A program made the translations under genes and the position numbers. From contig NZ_JAMQON010000001.1 in the NCBI RefSeq assembly GCF_031624395.1, positions 372,001 through 436,000 of the forward strand: a stretch of 64,000 bases of DNA. The letters run 5' to 3'. The notes under the pieces are model-generated. The model had not been told where the DNA came from, did not search any database, and saw only the letters and a program-made list of their open reading frames with translations. Positions 27,700-36,428 of this stretch are shown here, in pieces. This DNA comes from Halomicroarcula saliterrae (lineage in GTDB: Archaea > Halobacteriota > Halobacteria > Halobacteriales > Haloarculaceae). Numbering within the stretch: position 1 is the stretch's first letter; the number at the start of each line of letters is the position of its first letter.

Positions 27700-28457
27700 T
27701 CGACGCGGTCGGCGTTCCGTTTGAACGCCGCGTACTTCGATTCCGTCCACTCGTTCATCGTCTCGGTGTCGTTGTGAATGGCGCCGCGGACGCCGTTCTC
27801 CGTGTGGACGATGATGCCGCTTACGGTCCCTTCGGGTTTCTCGGCGATCCAGAGCGCGTACGGCATCGTCTCGTCGGTGACGTACAGCGCCATGTTGTCG
27901 GCCGCCGAGAACTCCCCGCAGATGTCGTCGTACGTCGAGGAGAACGCCTCGAAGACCTCGGTGGTCAACACCAGTTCGGTGTCGTCGTCGTCCTCGACGA
28001 GTTCGGCGACCTCGTCGATGTACTGGGGTGTCACCGAGGGACCGGTCGCCCGCAGCGTCGTCGCGCCGGTGCCAAGCGCCGTCGCCGCTTCGATGGGCGC
28101 TTGCGGGGTCGCCATCGTCGACTCCACGACGGTCGCACCGTGGAGGACGGCGGGGTCGATATCGATCTCCGGGGGCAACGCATCGAGGACTGGCTGGGCC
28201 CGCGTGAGCGCGTCGAGGCGGTCGAGAAACCCGTCGTAGGCCGAGAGCGCCTGTCGGCCGGCGTAGGTGGTCACGTAGGCACTTCCCTCCCGGGTGACGA
28301 GTGAATCCGCGGTCAGGTCGTCGATCGCTCTGTCGACTGTCGAACGGGAGATAGACAGCTGCTCGACGAGCTCGGGCTTCGTGAGCGGTGTGGAGAGCAC
28401 CCGAAGGACGTCACGTCGCCTGGCGACGATGTCTGCAGTGTCGGGTACCGAAACCAT
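27696..28457 (-). CDS. Winged-helix regulator (FilR1/DUF1724-like), second copy
   Basis: 253 residues. Winged helix at about 12-70 (RRRDVLRVLSTPLTKPELVE, then SRSTVDRAIDDLTADSLV). The DUF1724/FilR1 middle domain follows, with the LVLTTEVFEAFSSTYDDICG segment and the late NMALYVTDETMPYALWIAEK pattern. The ligand is unknown. It has a clear minus-strand TATA box and is the neighbour of cysteine synthase in tail-to-tail orientation. Confidence 0.82.
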   Translation of the reverse strand: MVSVPDTADIVARRRDVLRVLSTPLTKPELVEQLSISRSTVDRAIDDLTADSLVTREGSAYVTTYAGRQALSAYDGFLDRLDALTRAQPVLDALPPEIDIDPAVLHGATVVESTMATPQAPIEAATALGTGATTLRATGPSVTPQYIDEVAELVEDDDDTELVLTTEVFEAFSSTYDDICGEFSAADNMALYVTDETMPYALWIAEKPEGTVSGIIVHTENGVRGAIHNDTETMNEWTESKYAAFKRNADRVD

Positions 28458-28480
28458 TGTCGGTACACAACGGGACGTGG

Positions 28481-28490
28481 ATATATAGTT
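28481..28490 (-). promoter_or_regulatory. TATA box of the DUF1724-type regulator
   Basis: On the minus strand it reads AACTATATAT, centred about 28 bases before the start codon at 28457. A strong leaderless promoter. Confidence 0.65.
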
Positions 28491-28594
28491 TGTTTTCGGC
28501 GTTCCCGACTGCGGTACACCGACCCGGTCACAGCGCGGCCCGCTGGCCTCGACTCGGGGGACTGCTCAGGAGGTGGGAATTCTCCCGCTCGTTT

Positions 28595-28604
28595 GGTATA
28601 TATC
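28595..28604 (+). promoter_or_regulatory. Orphan plus-strand TATA box
   Basis: GGTATATATC stands in a gene-free gap with no plus-strand ORF after it. The predicted start near 28630 would give a transcript through a structured segment (see 28687-28723). It might drive a small RNA. Confidence 0.35.
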
Positions 28605-28686
28605 TCTCAGCACGCTATTGTCGGTGTGGGCCCGTTATCTAGGGAGTGGGGTGGTCCACAACGGCACCATCGGTCGCAGCGACCAC

Positions 28687-28723
28687 ACCTCTGACACGCG
28701 GTCGCGCGACCGACCTCTGACAT
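28687..28723. repeat. Palindrome flanked by direct repeats
   Basis: A perfect 14-bp palindrome CGGTCGCGCGACCG (28699-28712) is bracketed by direct repeats ACCTCTGACA (28687-28696 and 28713-28722). It lies just downstream of the DUF5804 gene's stop codon on the minus strand and downstream of the orphan TATA box on the plus strand. It could be a terminator hairpin, a protein-binding site or part of a small RNA. Confidence 0.45.
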
Positions 28724-28740
28724 AGTCTTCTCACCGCTGC

Positions 28741-29238
28741 TCAGGCACCGAACTCCGCCTCAGTGACGCGCACGACCAGCGTGTCCGCGACGTCCCGAAG
28801 GTCGTACTCGGGGATGGTGTCGCCCGTCCGCGTCAGGAGCATCGGCTCGACGAGCGCCGGGGGCCGCGCGGCGGGCGAGTCCGTCTCGCTGTCACCGCCG
28901 GCGTCCTCGACGACCCCGTACACCTTCAGGAACCGGCCGGTGTCGTCGGGCGCTAGCTCGTCGTCGCGGATGGCCGCGGCGAGCTCCCGAGAGAGCCACT
29001 CGCTCCCGCTGATAGAGGGGACCTTGACGAAGGCGGCGTCGGTGTACCGAACCAGATACCAGTTCAGGTCGTTGAGGAGTGCCACCGCCGCGCCGAGGCT
29101 CACCGTCTCCAGCTGGATGGTGTTCTCGAACGGTTCCCGCAGGTCGTAGGTGACCAGCGCGTTCCGAGCGGTCTCCCGGGAGAGCAGTTCGTACCGGAGG
29201 TTCACGTCTTCGCTCCCGACGAGACAGACCTGCGCCAT
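28741..29238 (-). CDS. DUF5804 family protein
   Basis: 165 residues, acidic and soluble. It begins MAQVCLVGSEDVNLRYELLS and ends in a VADTLVVRVTEAEFGA strand, matching the haloarchaeal DUF5804 group as I know it. There is a variable Pro/Asp-rich loop near residue 115. Function unknown. It is the downstream neighbour of thiI on the same strand (29239-29265 between them), so co-transcription in the order thiI then this gene is likely. Confidence 0.72.
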   Translation of the reverse strand: MAQVCLVGSEDVNLRYELLSRETARNALVTYDLREPFENTIQLETVSLGAAVALLNDLNWYLVRYTDAAFVKVPSISGSEWLSRELAAAIRDDELAPDDTGRFLKVYGVVEDAGGDSETDSPAARPPALVEPMLLTRTGDTIPEYDLRDVADTLVVRVTEAEFGA

Positions 29239-29265
29239 GGGACGACAAACTGCTGCCCCCGAGAT

Positions 29266-30444
29266 TTACCTTTCGATAGGGACGACCTCACGGGCCGTCG
29301 CACAGGTCCGGGCGCGCTCGAAGAGGTCGTCCGGTTCGGCCGCCCGGACCGCGTCGAGGTCCGCGTTGGTCTCCGGTAACTCGGGCGCGACCCGGTTGCA
29401 GCCGGTGTCGACCGTGGCGTCCTCGAAGGTCCCGATGTCGCGTGCGAGGTTCGTGATGTCGGCCTTGTCCATCGTCAGTAGCGGCCGGTGGATCGGGAGC
29501 GTCGTGGCCACGTCGGTCACGGCGATGTTCGCGCTCGTCTGGCTCGACTTCTGGCCGATAGCTTCGCCGGTGACGACGCCGACGGCGGCCTCCGCCTCGG
29601 CGACGGCCTCGGCCGTCGCGAGCATGAACCGGCGGAGCGAGAGCATCCGCAGGTCCGCCATCGCGGCTTCGAGGTCGGCCACCACCGCGCCGGCGTCGAC
29701 GACGTGCAGCGACATCGGCTCGCCCGGCGCGTAGCCGGCCAGCGTCTCCACCGTCGCCCGGGCCCGCGCTCGGTGGTCCGGGCCGCCGTAGTCGCCCAGG
29801 TCGACGTACACCGGGACGACGGGACAGCCCCGCGCCATCAGCTTCCAGGCGGCGACGGGCGAGTCGATACCGCCGCTGACCAGCGCGACGACCGGCCGCT
29901 GGGTGCCCAGCGGGAGCCCGCCGGGGCCCGCTCGGCGTTCCAGATAGACGTAGGCCTCGTCGGGGCGACACTCGACGCACAGCCGGAAGTCGGGGTCGTC
30001 GAGGTCCACGGCCGGCTCGGCGCCCATCGACTCGACGGCGTCCCACACCGCGGCGCCGCATTCGGACTCGATCTCCGGGCTGGTAAACGGATGCGCCGAG
30101 GCCGGCCCGGCGCGGTCGGCGTCGACGGCGAAGCTCCCTCCGTCGTAGTGGGCCTCGGTGGCGTCGACGAGGGCCGAGCTGATGGCTTCGAGCGTCGGCT
30201 CGACGGTCTCGGCCGGCGACGCCGAGACGACGCCGAAGGTGTCGGCGGCCGCGTCCGCGACCGCGTCGGGCTCGTCGGTGTGGACGAACAGTCGGTTCCG
30301 ACGGCGCTCGATGTCGCCCGTGAGCCCCCGGGCCGCGAACATCGCCCGCAGGTTCTCGGCCAGCCGGTCCTCCATCTTCCGGCGGACCTGCTCGCTCTTG
30401 ACGCCCAGCTCGCCGTTCCGGACGAGGACGACGTCGGGGTGCAT
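29266..30444 (-). CDS. thiI: tRNA 4-thiouridine synthase ThiI
   Basis: 392 residues from ATG 30444 (MHPDVVLVRNGELGVKSEQV). A ferredoxin-like plus THUMP N-terminal region is followed by a PP-loop ATPase with LVSGGIDSPVAAWKLMARG near residue 180, and an AAS region with TGEAIGQKSSQT. There is no C-terminal rhodanese domain, as in most archaea, so sulfur must come from another route. It adenylates and thiolates U8 of tRNA and may also serve thiamine thiazole synthesis. Followed by the DUF5804 gene. Confidence 0.92.
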   Translation of the reverse strand: MHPDVVLVRNGELGVKSEQVRRKMEDRLAENLRAMFAARGLTGDIERRRNRLFVHTDEPDAVADAAADTFGVVSASPAETVEPTLEAISSALVDATEAHYDGGSFAVDADRAGPASAHPFTSPEIESECGAAVWDAVESMGAEPAVDLDDPDFRLCVECRPDEAYVYLERRAGPGGLPLGTQRPVVALVSGGIDSPVAAWKLMARGCPVVPVYVDLGDYGGPDHRARARATVETLAGYAPGEPMSLHVVDAGAVVADLEAAMADLRMLSLRRFMLATAEAVAEAEAAVGVVTGEAIGQKSSQTSANIAVTDVATTLPIHRPLLTMDKADITNLARDIGTFEDATVDTGCNRVAPELPETNADLDAVRAAEPDDLFERARTCATAREVVPIER

Positions 30445-30608
30445 ACCCGCAGTTGCCCGAAGGCGAATAAATGGGTGTCGCTCCCCGTGGTCCGTCTCAG
30501 TCCTCGCTCGCACCGTGCATCTCGGTGGCTCGCCACAAGTGTGGCTGTCAGTCCGCCGAGCGGGTAGATGTGTGTCTCCACACCGCGTCCGGTCGGCCAG
30601 CCGCCGGT

Positions 30609-31811
30609 TCAGAACGTCGAGAGCTCGCCGTCGATGACCTTGCGAGTAATCTCGGTCACGTCGTCCAGCTCCGCGTCGATAGCGTCTCTGACCGCCGCCT
30701 CGATGTCGCCGACGGCGACGCCGTCCTCGGTGACGACCATCGCGTCGGCGACGTGGGGCTGGTCGATAGGCGAGCCGATCTGGGAGAGCAGCCGGACCTG
30801 AATCTGACGGATGCCGTCGACCTCGTCGACGACGGACTTGGCGGTCTCGGTCGAGAGGAGGTTGTAAATCTTCCCGATGTGGTTGACGGGGTTCTTCCCG
30901 GACGTGGCCTCCATGCTCATCGGTCGGTTGGGCGTGATGAGGCCGTTGGCGCGGTTGCCACGGCCGACGGAGCCGTCGTCGCCCTGTTCGGCGCTGGTAC
31001 CGGTCGTGGTGAGGTAGATGGACTCCTCGTCGTAGTCGTCGGCGGTGTTGACGTGGACGGTCACCTCGCGGTCGGTGTACTCCGTCGCGAGCGCGGTGAC
31101 GTACGTGCGAACGTCTTCGACGGCTCGCTTGTACGCCTCCAGGTCGGCGACGTGCTCGTCGACCATCGCGACGGCGACGGTCACGTCGATGTGGTCCCCC
31201 TCGCGCTTGCCCATGACCTTCACGTCCTGACCTACGACGGGGTTCTCGTCGGCGTACTCGCCGGTGAGCTTGTGCTCGGTGTCGGCGACGATGCGCTCGG
31301 TCTCCGAGAGCGGCGCGTGGCCGACGCCGTAGCTCGTGTCGTTGGCGTTGGGGACGGTGGCCTCCTCGCCGAAGACGGTCTGGAGGTCGCCCGACCCCTC
31401 GCCGAACTCCACGTCGACGACGATGTCTGTCCCGAGGTCGAGATGCGGGAACTGCTCGCCCAGATACTCGCGAGCGGCCCGCAGCGCGATGGTCTCGGCG
31501 GGGATGCGCTCGCCGTCGTAGCTTTTCGTCGCCCGGCCGACGACGAGGAGATAGATCGGTTCGAGCACCTCGCCGCCGCCGTAGGCCGGCGCGGCCGTCC
31601 CGGCCACGAGCTGGGTCTCGTCCGTGTTGTAGTGGAGCACCTTCCCGAACCGGTCGATGTAGGTCCGTGCGAGCGCGCGGGAGACGCTCTCTGCGACCCC
31701 GTCACAGATGGAGTCCGGGTGGCCGATACCCTTTCGCTCGACGATTTCGACGTTCTGGTCCTCGACAGCGAGCCCGCTCTCGGGCGCGACGTGGATGTTC
31801 CGCTCTGTCAT
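30609..31811 (-). CDS. mat: Archaeal S-adenosylmethionine synthetase
   Basis: 400 residues from ATG 31811 ([20 protein letters not shown]). It belongs to the archaeal MAT family, distinct from bacterial MetK. Motifs include [28 protein letters not shown] and the late [20 protein letters not shown] region with [11 protein letters not shown]. It makes SAM from Met and ATP, feeding the methyltransferases of the cell. Monocistronic. Confidence 0.95.
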   Translation of the reverse strand: MTERNIHVAPESGLAVEDQNVEIVERKGIGHPDSICDGVAESVSRALARTYIDRFGKVLHYNTDETQLVAGTAAPAYGGGEVLEPIYLLVVGRATKSYDGERIPAETIALRAAREYLGEQFPHLDLGTDIVVDVEFGEGSGDLQTVFGEEATVPNANDTSYGVGHAPLSETERIVADTEHKLTGEYADENPVVGQDVKVMGKREGDHIDVTVAVAMVDEHVADLEAYKRAVEDVRTYVTALATEYTDREVTVHVNTADDYDEESIYLTTTGTSAEQGDDGSVGRGNRANGLITPNRPMSMEATSGKNPVNHIGKIYNLLSTETAKSVVDEVDGIRQIQVRLLSQIGSPIDQPHVADAMVVTEDGVAVGDIEAAVRDAIDAELDDVTEITRKVIDGELSTF

Positions 31812-31876
31812 TGGTCGCTCTTTGCTGTGCCCGCTTCTATAACTTACGGGAACCGCTCGGCACACAAAGATTACTA

Positions 31877-32416
31877 TCAGGCATTTTCGAGCAGCATACC
31901 GAGATACGACGTGCGGGTCTGGTTCTCGGGGTCGAGGCCCAGTTCGCGGAGCACGGCGAAGGCGCCCTCGCGGGCGGCCTCGACACCGCTCTCGTCGGTT
32001 TCGGTCTCCACCTCGACGAACTCGCCGACGCCCTCGACGGCGTCGAGCGTGACCGTGTAGCCGTCGTAGCGGTAGAACCGCCGGTCTTTCCGCACCGTCG
32101 CCGCCGGCTCGAACCCGAGGCGCTCGAAGATGGTATCGGCCGTCTCGCCGTCGCCGACCGCGGTCTCGTACTCCTCGCGGGTCTTCGACTCCGCCTCTAC
32201 CAGCGGTCCCTTGTACGTGATGCGGGCCGCTGTCTCGCCGTCACGGGTCTCGCGTCGCACCCGGAGCGCCTCGTCGGTCTCGGCGAACTCCCGGTGTGGC
32301 GCGTCGTAGTACGTGTCGACCTGCACGACGTCGCCCGTCTGTGTGGCGCTCAGTTCGTCGAGGCGCTCGGCGACCGCGGCCAGGTCGGCGGCGACTTTCA
32401 CTTCGACTTCGTACAT
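31877..32416 (-). CDS. CYTH-domain protein (class IV adenylate cyclase CyaB-like)
   Basis: 179 residues from ATG 32416. It starts with MYEVEVKVAA, the E-x-E-x-K signature of the CYTH triphosphate tunnel fold, and continues with VDTYYDAP, LRVRRE, ITYKGP and a late GEFVEVETE strand, all expected metal or triphosphate contacts. Members act as CyaB-type adenylate cyclases or on tripolyphosphate; which one cannot be told. The upstream gene on the same strand, 68 bp away, encodes the glutamine-rich protein. Confidence 0.85.
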   Translation of the reverse strand: MYEVEVKVAADLAAVAERLDELSATQTGDVVQVDTYYDAPHREFAETDEALRVRRETRDGETAARITYKGPLVEAESKTREEYETAVGDGETADTIFERLGFEPAATVRKDRRFYRYDGYTVTLDAVEGVGEFVEVETETDESGVEAAREGAFAVLRELGLDPENQTRTSYLGMLLENA

Positions 32417-32484
32417 GTCTCTGTCGTGGTGGTGACCGGTAAAAAACGGTGCTATCGCTTCGACGGCGGCGGTCCGACAGGGCC

Positions 32485-33369
32485 TCAGTCCTTCCCGGTG
32501 AAGTGGCCCTGCTCGTCGCGTTCCTGCTCCTGTGCGGAGTGTTTCCCACCGCGGGAGCGCGCTTCCTGGGTCAGGCCCTGGGTGTTGCCCTGCTGGTTCT
32601 CCTCGTTGCCCTGCTGTTCCTCGTGCTGGCGCTGCTGGTGCCGTTGCTGACCCTGTTGCTGGGGCTGTTGACTCTGCTGGCCGCCCTGCGAGACGAACTG
32701 GCCCTGCTGACCGCGCTGCTGTTGTTGTTGTGGCTGCTGGCTCTGCTGGCCGTACTGCTGTTGCTGGGGCTGCTGGCCCTGCTGGCCGTACTGCTGTTGC
32801 TGGGGCTGCTGGCCCTGCTGACCGCCCTGCTGTTGCTGGGGCTGCTGGCCCTGCTGACCGCCCTGCGAGACGAACTGGCCCTGCGGACCGCGCTGCTGTT
32901 GCTGGGCCTGCTGTCGGTGTTCCTGCCGGAACTGCTGGGAGTGGCGCTGGTCGGCCGCGCCCTGGTCGGCGCCGCGGCCCTGCTTGCCCGGCCACCCGGC
33001 CTGCTGACCACTCGGCTGCTGCTGGGCGGAGAGGTACCCCTCTCGCTGCTGCTGGGGCTGCTGGCCTTGCTGGCCGTACTGCTGTTGCTGTGGCTGCTGG
33101 CCCTGCTGGCCGTACTGCTGCTGCTGTGGCTGCTGGCCTTGCTGGCCGTACTGTTGCTGTGGCTGCTGGCTATACTGCTGCTGTCGCTGTTGGCTCTGCT
33201 GCTGCCCGTACTGCCGTTGGTGTGGTTGCTGACTCTGCTGTTGTCTCCGCTGGGGAGACTGCTGTTGCTGTGGTTGCTGGCCCTGCTGTTGCCCGTACTG
33301 CTGGCTCTGCTGGCCGTGCTGTTGTTGCTGACGGTGCTGCTCGCCCTGGTTCTGATTGTGATGTGGCAT
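32485..33369 (-). CDS. Glutamine-rich, tandem-repeat low-complexity protein
   Basis: 294 residues from ATG 33369 (MPHHNQNQGEQHRQQQQ). By my count about 140 residues are Gln. A 12-residue unit of the type YGQQGQQPQQQQ recurs five or more times, and a larger unit with GQFVSQGGQQ recurs twice. The last 30 residues differ: EARSRGGKHSAQEQ and EQGHFTGKD, reminiscent of KGG-type stress-protein motifs. It is nearly uncharged in the middle, unlike the acidic haloarchaeal proteome. The reading frame is supported by wobble mixing of CAG and CAA. There is no signal peptide. Prion-like or phase-separating behaviour is inference only. It sits directly downstream of the TOMM cluster on the same strand. Confidence 0.7.
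   Translation of the reverse strand: MPHHNQNQGEQHRQQQQHGQQSQQYGQQQGQQPQQQQSPQRRQQQSQQPHQRQYGQQQSQQRQQQYSQQPQQQYGQQGQQPQQQQYGQQGQQPQQQQYGQQGQQPQQQREGYLSAQQQPSGQQAGWPGKQGRGADQGAADQRHSQQFRQEHRQQAQQQQRGPQGQFVSQGGQQGQQPQQQQGGQQGQQPQQQQYGQQGQQPQQQQYGQQSQQPQQQQQRGQQGQFVSQGGQQSQQPQQQGQQRHQQRQHEEQQGNEENQQGNTQGLTQEARSRGGKHSAQEQERDEQGHFTGKD
32640..33330. repeat. CAG/CAA-rich tandem repeat tract
   Basis: Degenerate tandem repeats (CTGCTG and TTGCTG on the plus strand) with unit lengths around 36 bp and longer that encode the Gln-rich protein. Such a tract is prone to slippage and to length variation between strains. Confidence 0.75.
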
Positions 33370-33485
33370 GATACGAGTTCGAGGTAGTGTCTTGTGACTC
33401 AGCGATGCCTGGGGCTGCCGAACGTCCCCGTCTATTGACACACCGCCCAACCCCGGCTAGGTTGTGCCTGCATATGCAGCAGCGC

Positions 33486-34250
33486 TCAGGGATGGGCGAG
33501 CGCCACGCTCACGAGCGTCCACTCGTTCGGCCGGTCCGCGAGGCCGAGCAGCGCGTCGACGGCGTCGTAGCGGAACCCGGCGTAGGGGCGCGAGCCGATG
33601 CCGAGATGGTCCGCGGCGAGCTGCATCGCGTGGAGCACCGCGCCGGCCTCGACGAGCGTGAACAGATACCCCCGTTCGCCGTACTTCGCCGTCGACCGCG
33701 ACGGGAGGCCCGTGACGAGGAGCATGACGCTGACGGCGTGGTCGGTGTCGAGATGTGTCCACTGCTCGCCGACGAAGCGGTTGAGGGGGCCGAACCGGTC
33801 GTCGACGTAGTCGGGGTCGGCCGGGCGCTCCAGTGTGTTCGCCGCGGGATTGTAGTGATAGAGCCCGGAATCGAGGTCGACGGCGTCGACGACGAGCGGA
33901 TAGATTTCGAGGGGGTAGCGCTGCCCGGCCGAGGCGACGGGTCTGGTCCCCGACGCCGGGTCCACCCGGTACGCACTGGTGAGGACGGTGAACAACTCGT
34001 CTCTGGTCACCGGCCGCGGCTCGGTCGGGTCGTCGAACGAGGACCGCGAGCGCAGCTGTCGCAGGAAGGGAGTGTCGTCGGGGTCGAACGACGCGGACGG
34101 CGTCTCCGACTCCAGCCGCGTGTACTCCCTGTACCCGCCGGTCGGCCACGACCGGTCGTCCACAGCCACCGCGTCGGCGTCGACGAGGTCGTGCTGGTTC
34201 CGGTGGTACAGCCGATACAGCGGATACAGGCCGTCAGGCAGTTGGCTCAT
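33486..34250 (-). CDS. SagB/ThcOx-type FMN dehydrogenase of the TOMM cluster
   Basis: 254 residues from ATG 34250, nitroreductase fold. The first half shows a SRSSFDDP segment (the FMN-phosphate Arg-x-Ser region) and ASAGQRYPLEIYPLV, a SagB-type substrate strand. The second half has GAVLHAMQLAADHLGIGSRP, the helix that covers FMN. In azol(in)e clusters this family oxidises azolines to aromatic azoles. It overlaps the YcaO gene by 4 bp (ATGA-type) and is the last gene of the operon. Start choice rests on that overlap; a much longer reading frame upstream is antiparallel noise inside ycaO. Confidence 0.88.
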   Translation of the reverse strand: MSQLPDGLYPLYRLYHRNQHDLVDADAVAVDDRSWPTGGYREYTRLESETPSASFDPDDTPFLRQLRSRSSFDDPTEPRPVTRDELFTVLTSAYRVDPASGTRPVASAGQRYPLEIYPLVVDAVDLDSGLYHYNPAANTLERPADPDYVDDRFGPLNRFVGEQWTHLDTDHAVSVMLLVTGLPSRSTAKYGERGYLFTLVEAGAVLHAMQLAADHLGIGSRPYAGFRYDAVDALLGLADRPNEWTLVSVALAHP

Positions 34251-35560
34251 GGGAACGGGTGTGGGCAGTCGTTCAGGTCTGTGGGCGCCGGCGACGCCGA
34301 ACTGTACCCGCGGTCGACCGGCACCGTCGAGAGGCGGTCTCCGCCCCAGTATCGGTGGGCCCCACTGAGATACAGCGGCTGGGCGGCCGGCGCGAGCACG
34401 CGGACCACGGTGAACCCGGCCGCCGCCACGTCGCGCGTCGTCACGTCGACGGTGTAGACGTCCCACGTGTCAGTGACAGTCGGTACTACGTCGCTCGCAT
34501 CGAGGGGACCTGTCTCGGCGTCGATTTCGGCGGGCGTCGTGGTGGACTCGGTGTCGGTCCAGGCGGGGAGTTCGGCCGCCGCCCCGCGCTCGCTCCACGC
34601 CAGCAGCCGCTCCTCGCGGCCGACTTCTGCGGGCGACAGCGCCGACAGCGACGGCCGCTCCTCGGTCCGGGCACGCAGGTGCTGCTGGTAGCGACGAGTC
34701 TGTATCGCCTCTTCGAGCGCCGACTGGGCCGCTCCGCTGGCGTCGACGGCCGCCGCCGCGGCGACGGAGACCTCGGGCAGCCCGTGGCGGTCGACCAGCA
34801 CCGCGACGACGACCGGAATCCCGAGGTCGGTGCGCGCGTCGAGCAACCGCCAGTCGATGCCGGCTCGGTCGAGCCGGTCACACAGCGTCCCCACCGGACC
34901 GTCACGGTCCGGCACGCGAACGCTCGGTAGCGGGCTCTCGGTGAGATAGTACAGCATGAACGCGTCGCGTTCGACGACCTCCAGCAGCCCGCGCCGGACG
35001 GCGCCGGCCCGTTCCAGTCCGGCGGCCAGCCCCGTGCTGATAGGAGCGCGGACGAACGGCCTGTCGCGCGTGTCGTACGAGAGATACACCAGCTGTGCCG
35101 GGACCTGTACCGTAGTGCCGTCGGTCGCCCGCTCGCCCGCGACCCAGCGGAGTTCGTCGCCGCGCTCGTAGCACGCCGGCGGAACGGTCCCCGCCGCTCG
35201 CTGTTCGGGCGCAAACGTCACCACATCGGCGGGGTCGACCGCGTTGTCGAGGGCGCCGTAGGCGTCCTCACGAAGGTCCCGGTCCCGGTAGATGGCGGCG
35301 CTGTACCGTTCGACGCCCTCGCCGATAGCCGCTGTGAGGGCCGCCCGAGGGGTCAGTGCGGCACCGCCCTCGCTCGGCGGCACGAAGACGCCGTCGGTCA
35401 TCGCAGCGGGATGGGCGCGGTCGACAGCGGCGGTGTGGAGCCGGGGCTCGTCGGCTGGTGTGGCCCCGGTTCGGACGCGTCTGAACACGCCGACGGATGG
35501 GTCTGTGAGGGTTCGCCCCGCCCGCACCACCCGGTCAGTCGCGTCCGTCACACGCGTCAC
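34247..35560 (-). CDS. YcaO cyclodehydratase (TOMM D protein)
   Basis: 437 residues from GTG 35560. The three ATP/Mg-binding clusters of YcaO are present: EGVERYSA (about 81-88), EVVERDAF (about 193-200) and ALEEAIQTR (about 280-288). The C-terminus ends in NDCPHPFP, a PxPxP-like tail needed by azoline-forming YcaO enzymes and usually missing from other YcaO classes. It phosphorylates backbone amide oxygen to cyclise Cys, Ser or Thr onto the preceding residue. It overlaps the C protein gene by 26 bp and the dehydrogenase by 4 bp, so all three are translated from one mRNA. Confidence 0.93.
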   Translation of the reverse strand: MTRVTDATDRVVRAGRTLTDPSVGVFRRVRTGATPADEPRLHTAAVDRAHPAAMTDGVFVPPSEGGAALTPRAALTAAIGEGVERYSAAIYRDRDLREDAYGALDNAVDPADVVTFAPEQRAAGTVPPACYERGDELRWVAGERATDGTTVQVPAQLVYLSYDTRDRPFVRAPISTGLAAGLERAGAVRRGLLEVVERDAFMLYYLTESPLPSVRVPDRDGPVGTLCDRLDRAGIDWRLLDARTDLGIPVVVAVLVDRHGLPEVSVAAAAAVDASGAAQSALEEAIQTRRYQQHLRARTEERPSLSALSPAEVGREERLLAWSERGAAAELPAWTDTESTTTPAEIDAETGPLDASDVVPTVTDTWDVYTVDVTTRDVAAAGFTVVRVLAPAAQPLYLSGAHRYWGGDRLSTVPVDRGYSSASPAPTDLNDCPHPFP

Positions 35561-36425
35561 ATCCCGGGACTCCGAACAGTCTGGCCTCGCCGTAGTCGAG
35601 CGTCCGAAGGTCGAACCGGAACAGCCGGCCGACGAGGTCGGCCGGCAGCCGGGCCAGTCCCGCCCGGAGCGTCAGCCGCGTCAGGACGTGCGAGCACAAC
35701 TCCGTCTCGTAGGTCGGGCCCGGAGCGAGGGAGCGATACGTCAGCTCCCGGCCGGCGTCGTTCAGTTCCTCGCGAGTCGTGAGACACGCCAGACACGACT
35801 CGCTCGACGGCGAGAGCACCGGCCCGATTTCGACCTCTGTGCCCCGCACCGCCGCTCGAACGAGCGTCGCGTCCGAGTCGAGCCACGCGCGGTTGACCGC
35901 TTCTCGGTCGGTGGTCGCGTCGCCCTCGACGAACACCAGCACGTCCGGGTCGCTGTCGGTAGTCGTACAGCCGAACGCCCCGAACGCGTCGCCGAGTTGG
36001 CCCGTGGTCGACGGCTCCCCGTGCAGCCCCACGGTGAGCGACCGTACTCGGTCCGCAAAGCCCGGGCGGCTGTCGGCGTCGAGTCCGAGCAGCAGCGTTT
36101 CGAGCAGGCTCAGGCGGTTGTCGTCCACGTCGAAGCCGTCGAGCAGTTCGACCGGGTACACGAGTCCCGCGGCAGAGAGGCGCTCGGCGATGGCGAGCGC
36201 AGTCGCTTCGTCACCGATGGCCGGCACCACGTCGCCCAGCGGGGTCTGTCCGTCGCTGGCCGCGAGGAGGTCGCCGCTCAGCTGTGCCGCCTCGCCGGAG
36301 AGTGTCCTGGTGCCGGTGGGACCGGTGACGACGATCGCGTCGCCGTACTCGGCCATGGCAGTGCCGTTTGGCACTTTGAACCGCGTCTCGACAGTCAGTT
36401 CGGTGGGGCTCTGTGGTGTGTCCAT
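35535..36425 (-). CDS. TOMM precursor leader-binding protein (ocin-ThiF-like C protein)
   Basis: 296 residues from ATG 36425. Residues about 10-90 form a winged-helix RiPP recognition element (RFKVPNGTAMAEYGDAI, SGEAAQLSGDLLAA and a helix ending AERLSAAGLVY). The rest is a shortened E1/ThiF-like domain with a zinc site of two pairs, Cys211-x2-Cys214 (SCLAC) and Cys289-x2-Cys292 (GCDAC). No adenylation motif is apparent, as in other TOMM C proteins. It binds the leader and presents the core to YcaO. It starts 3 bp after the precursor's stop codon. Confidence 0.88.
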   Translation of the reverse strand: MDTPQSPTELTVETRFKVPNGTAMAEYGDAIVVTGPTGTRTLSGEAAQLSGDLLAASDGQTPLGDVVPAIGDEATALAIAERLSAAGLVYPVELLDGFDVDDNRLSLLETLLLGLDADSRPGFADRVRSLTVGLHGEPSTTGQLGDAFGAFGCTTTDSDPDVLVFVEGDATTDREAVNRAWLDSDATLVRAAVRGTEVEIGPVLSPSSESCLACLTTREELNDAGRELTYRSLAPGPTYETELCSHVLTRLTLRAGLARLPADLVGRLFRFDLRTLDYGEARLFGVPGCDACDGRD

Positions 36426-36428
36426 GAC

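Noticed and set aside
31812..31865. N-terminal extension of the SAM synthetase
   Set aside because: The extra 18 residues lack similarity to the family; [10 protein letters not shown] is the standard archaeal start.
32449..33387. Plus-strand leucine-rich open frame opposite the Q-rich gene
   Set aside because: It is the mirror image of CAG/CAA repeats (CTG and TTG both give Leu), has no plausible start signal, and the minus frame shows wobble-type variation and a natural Met start.
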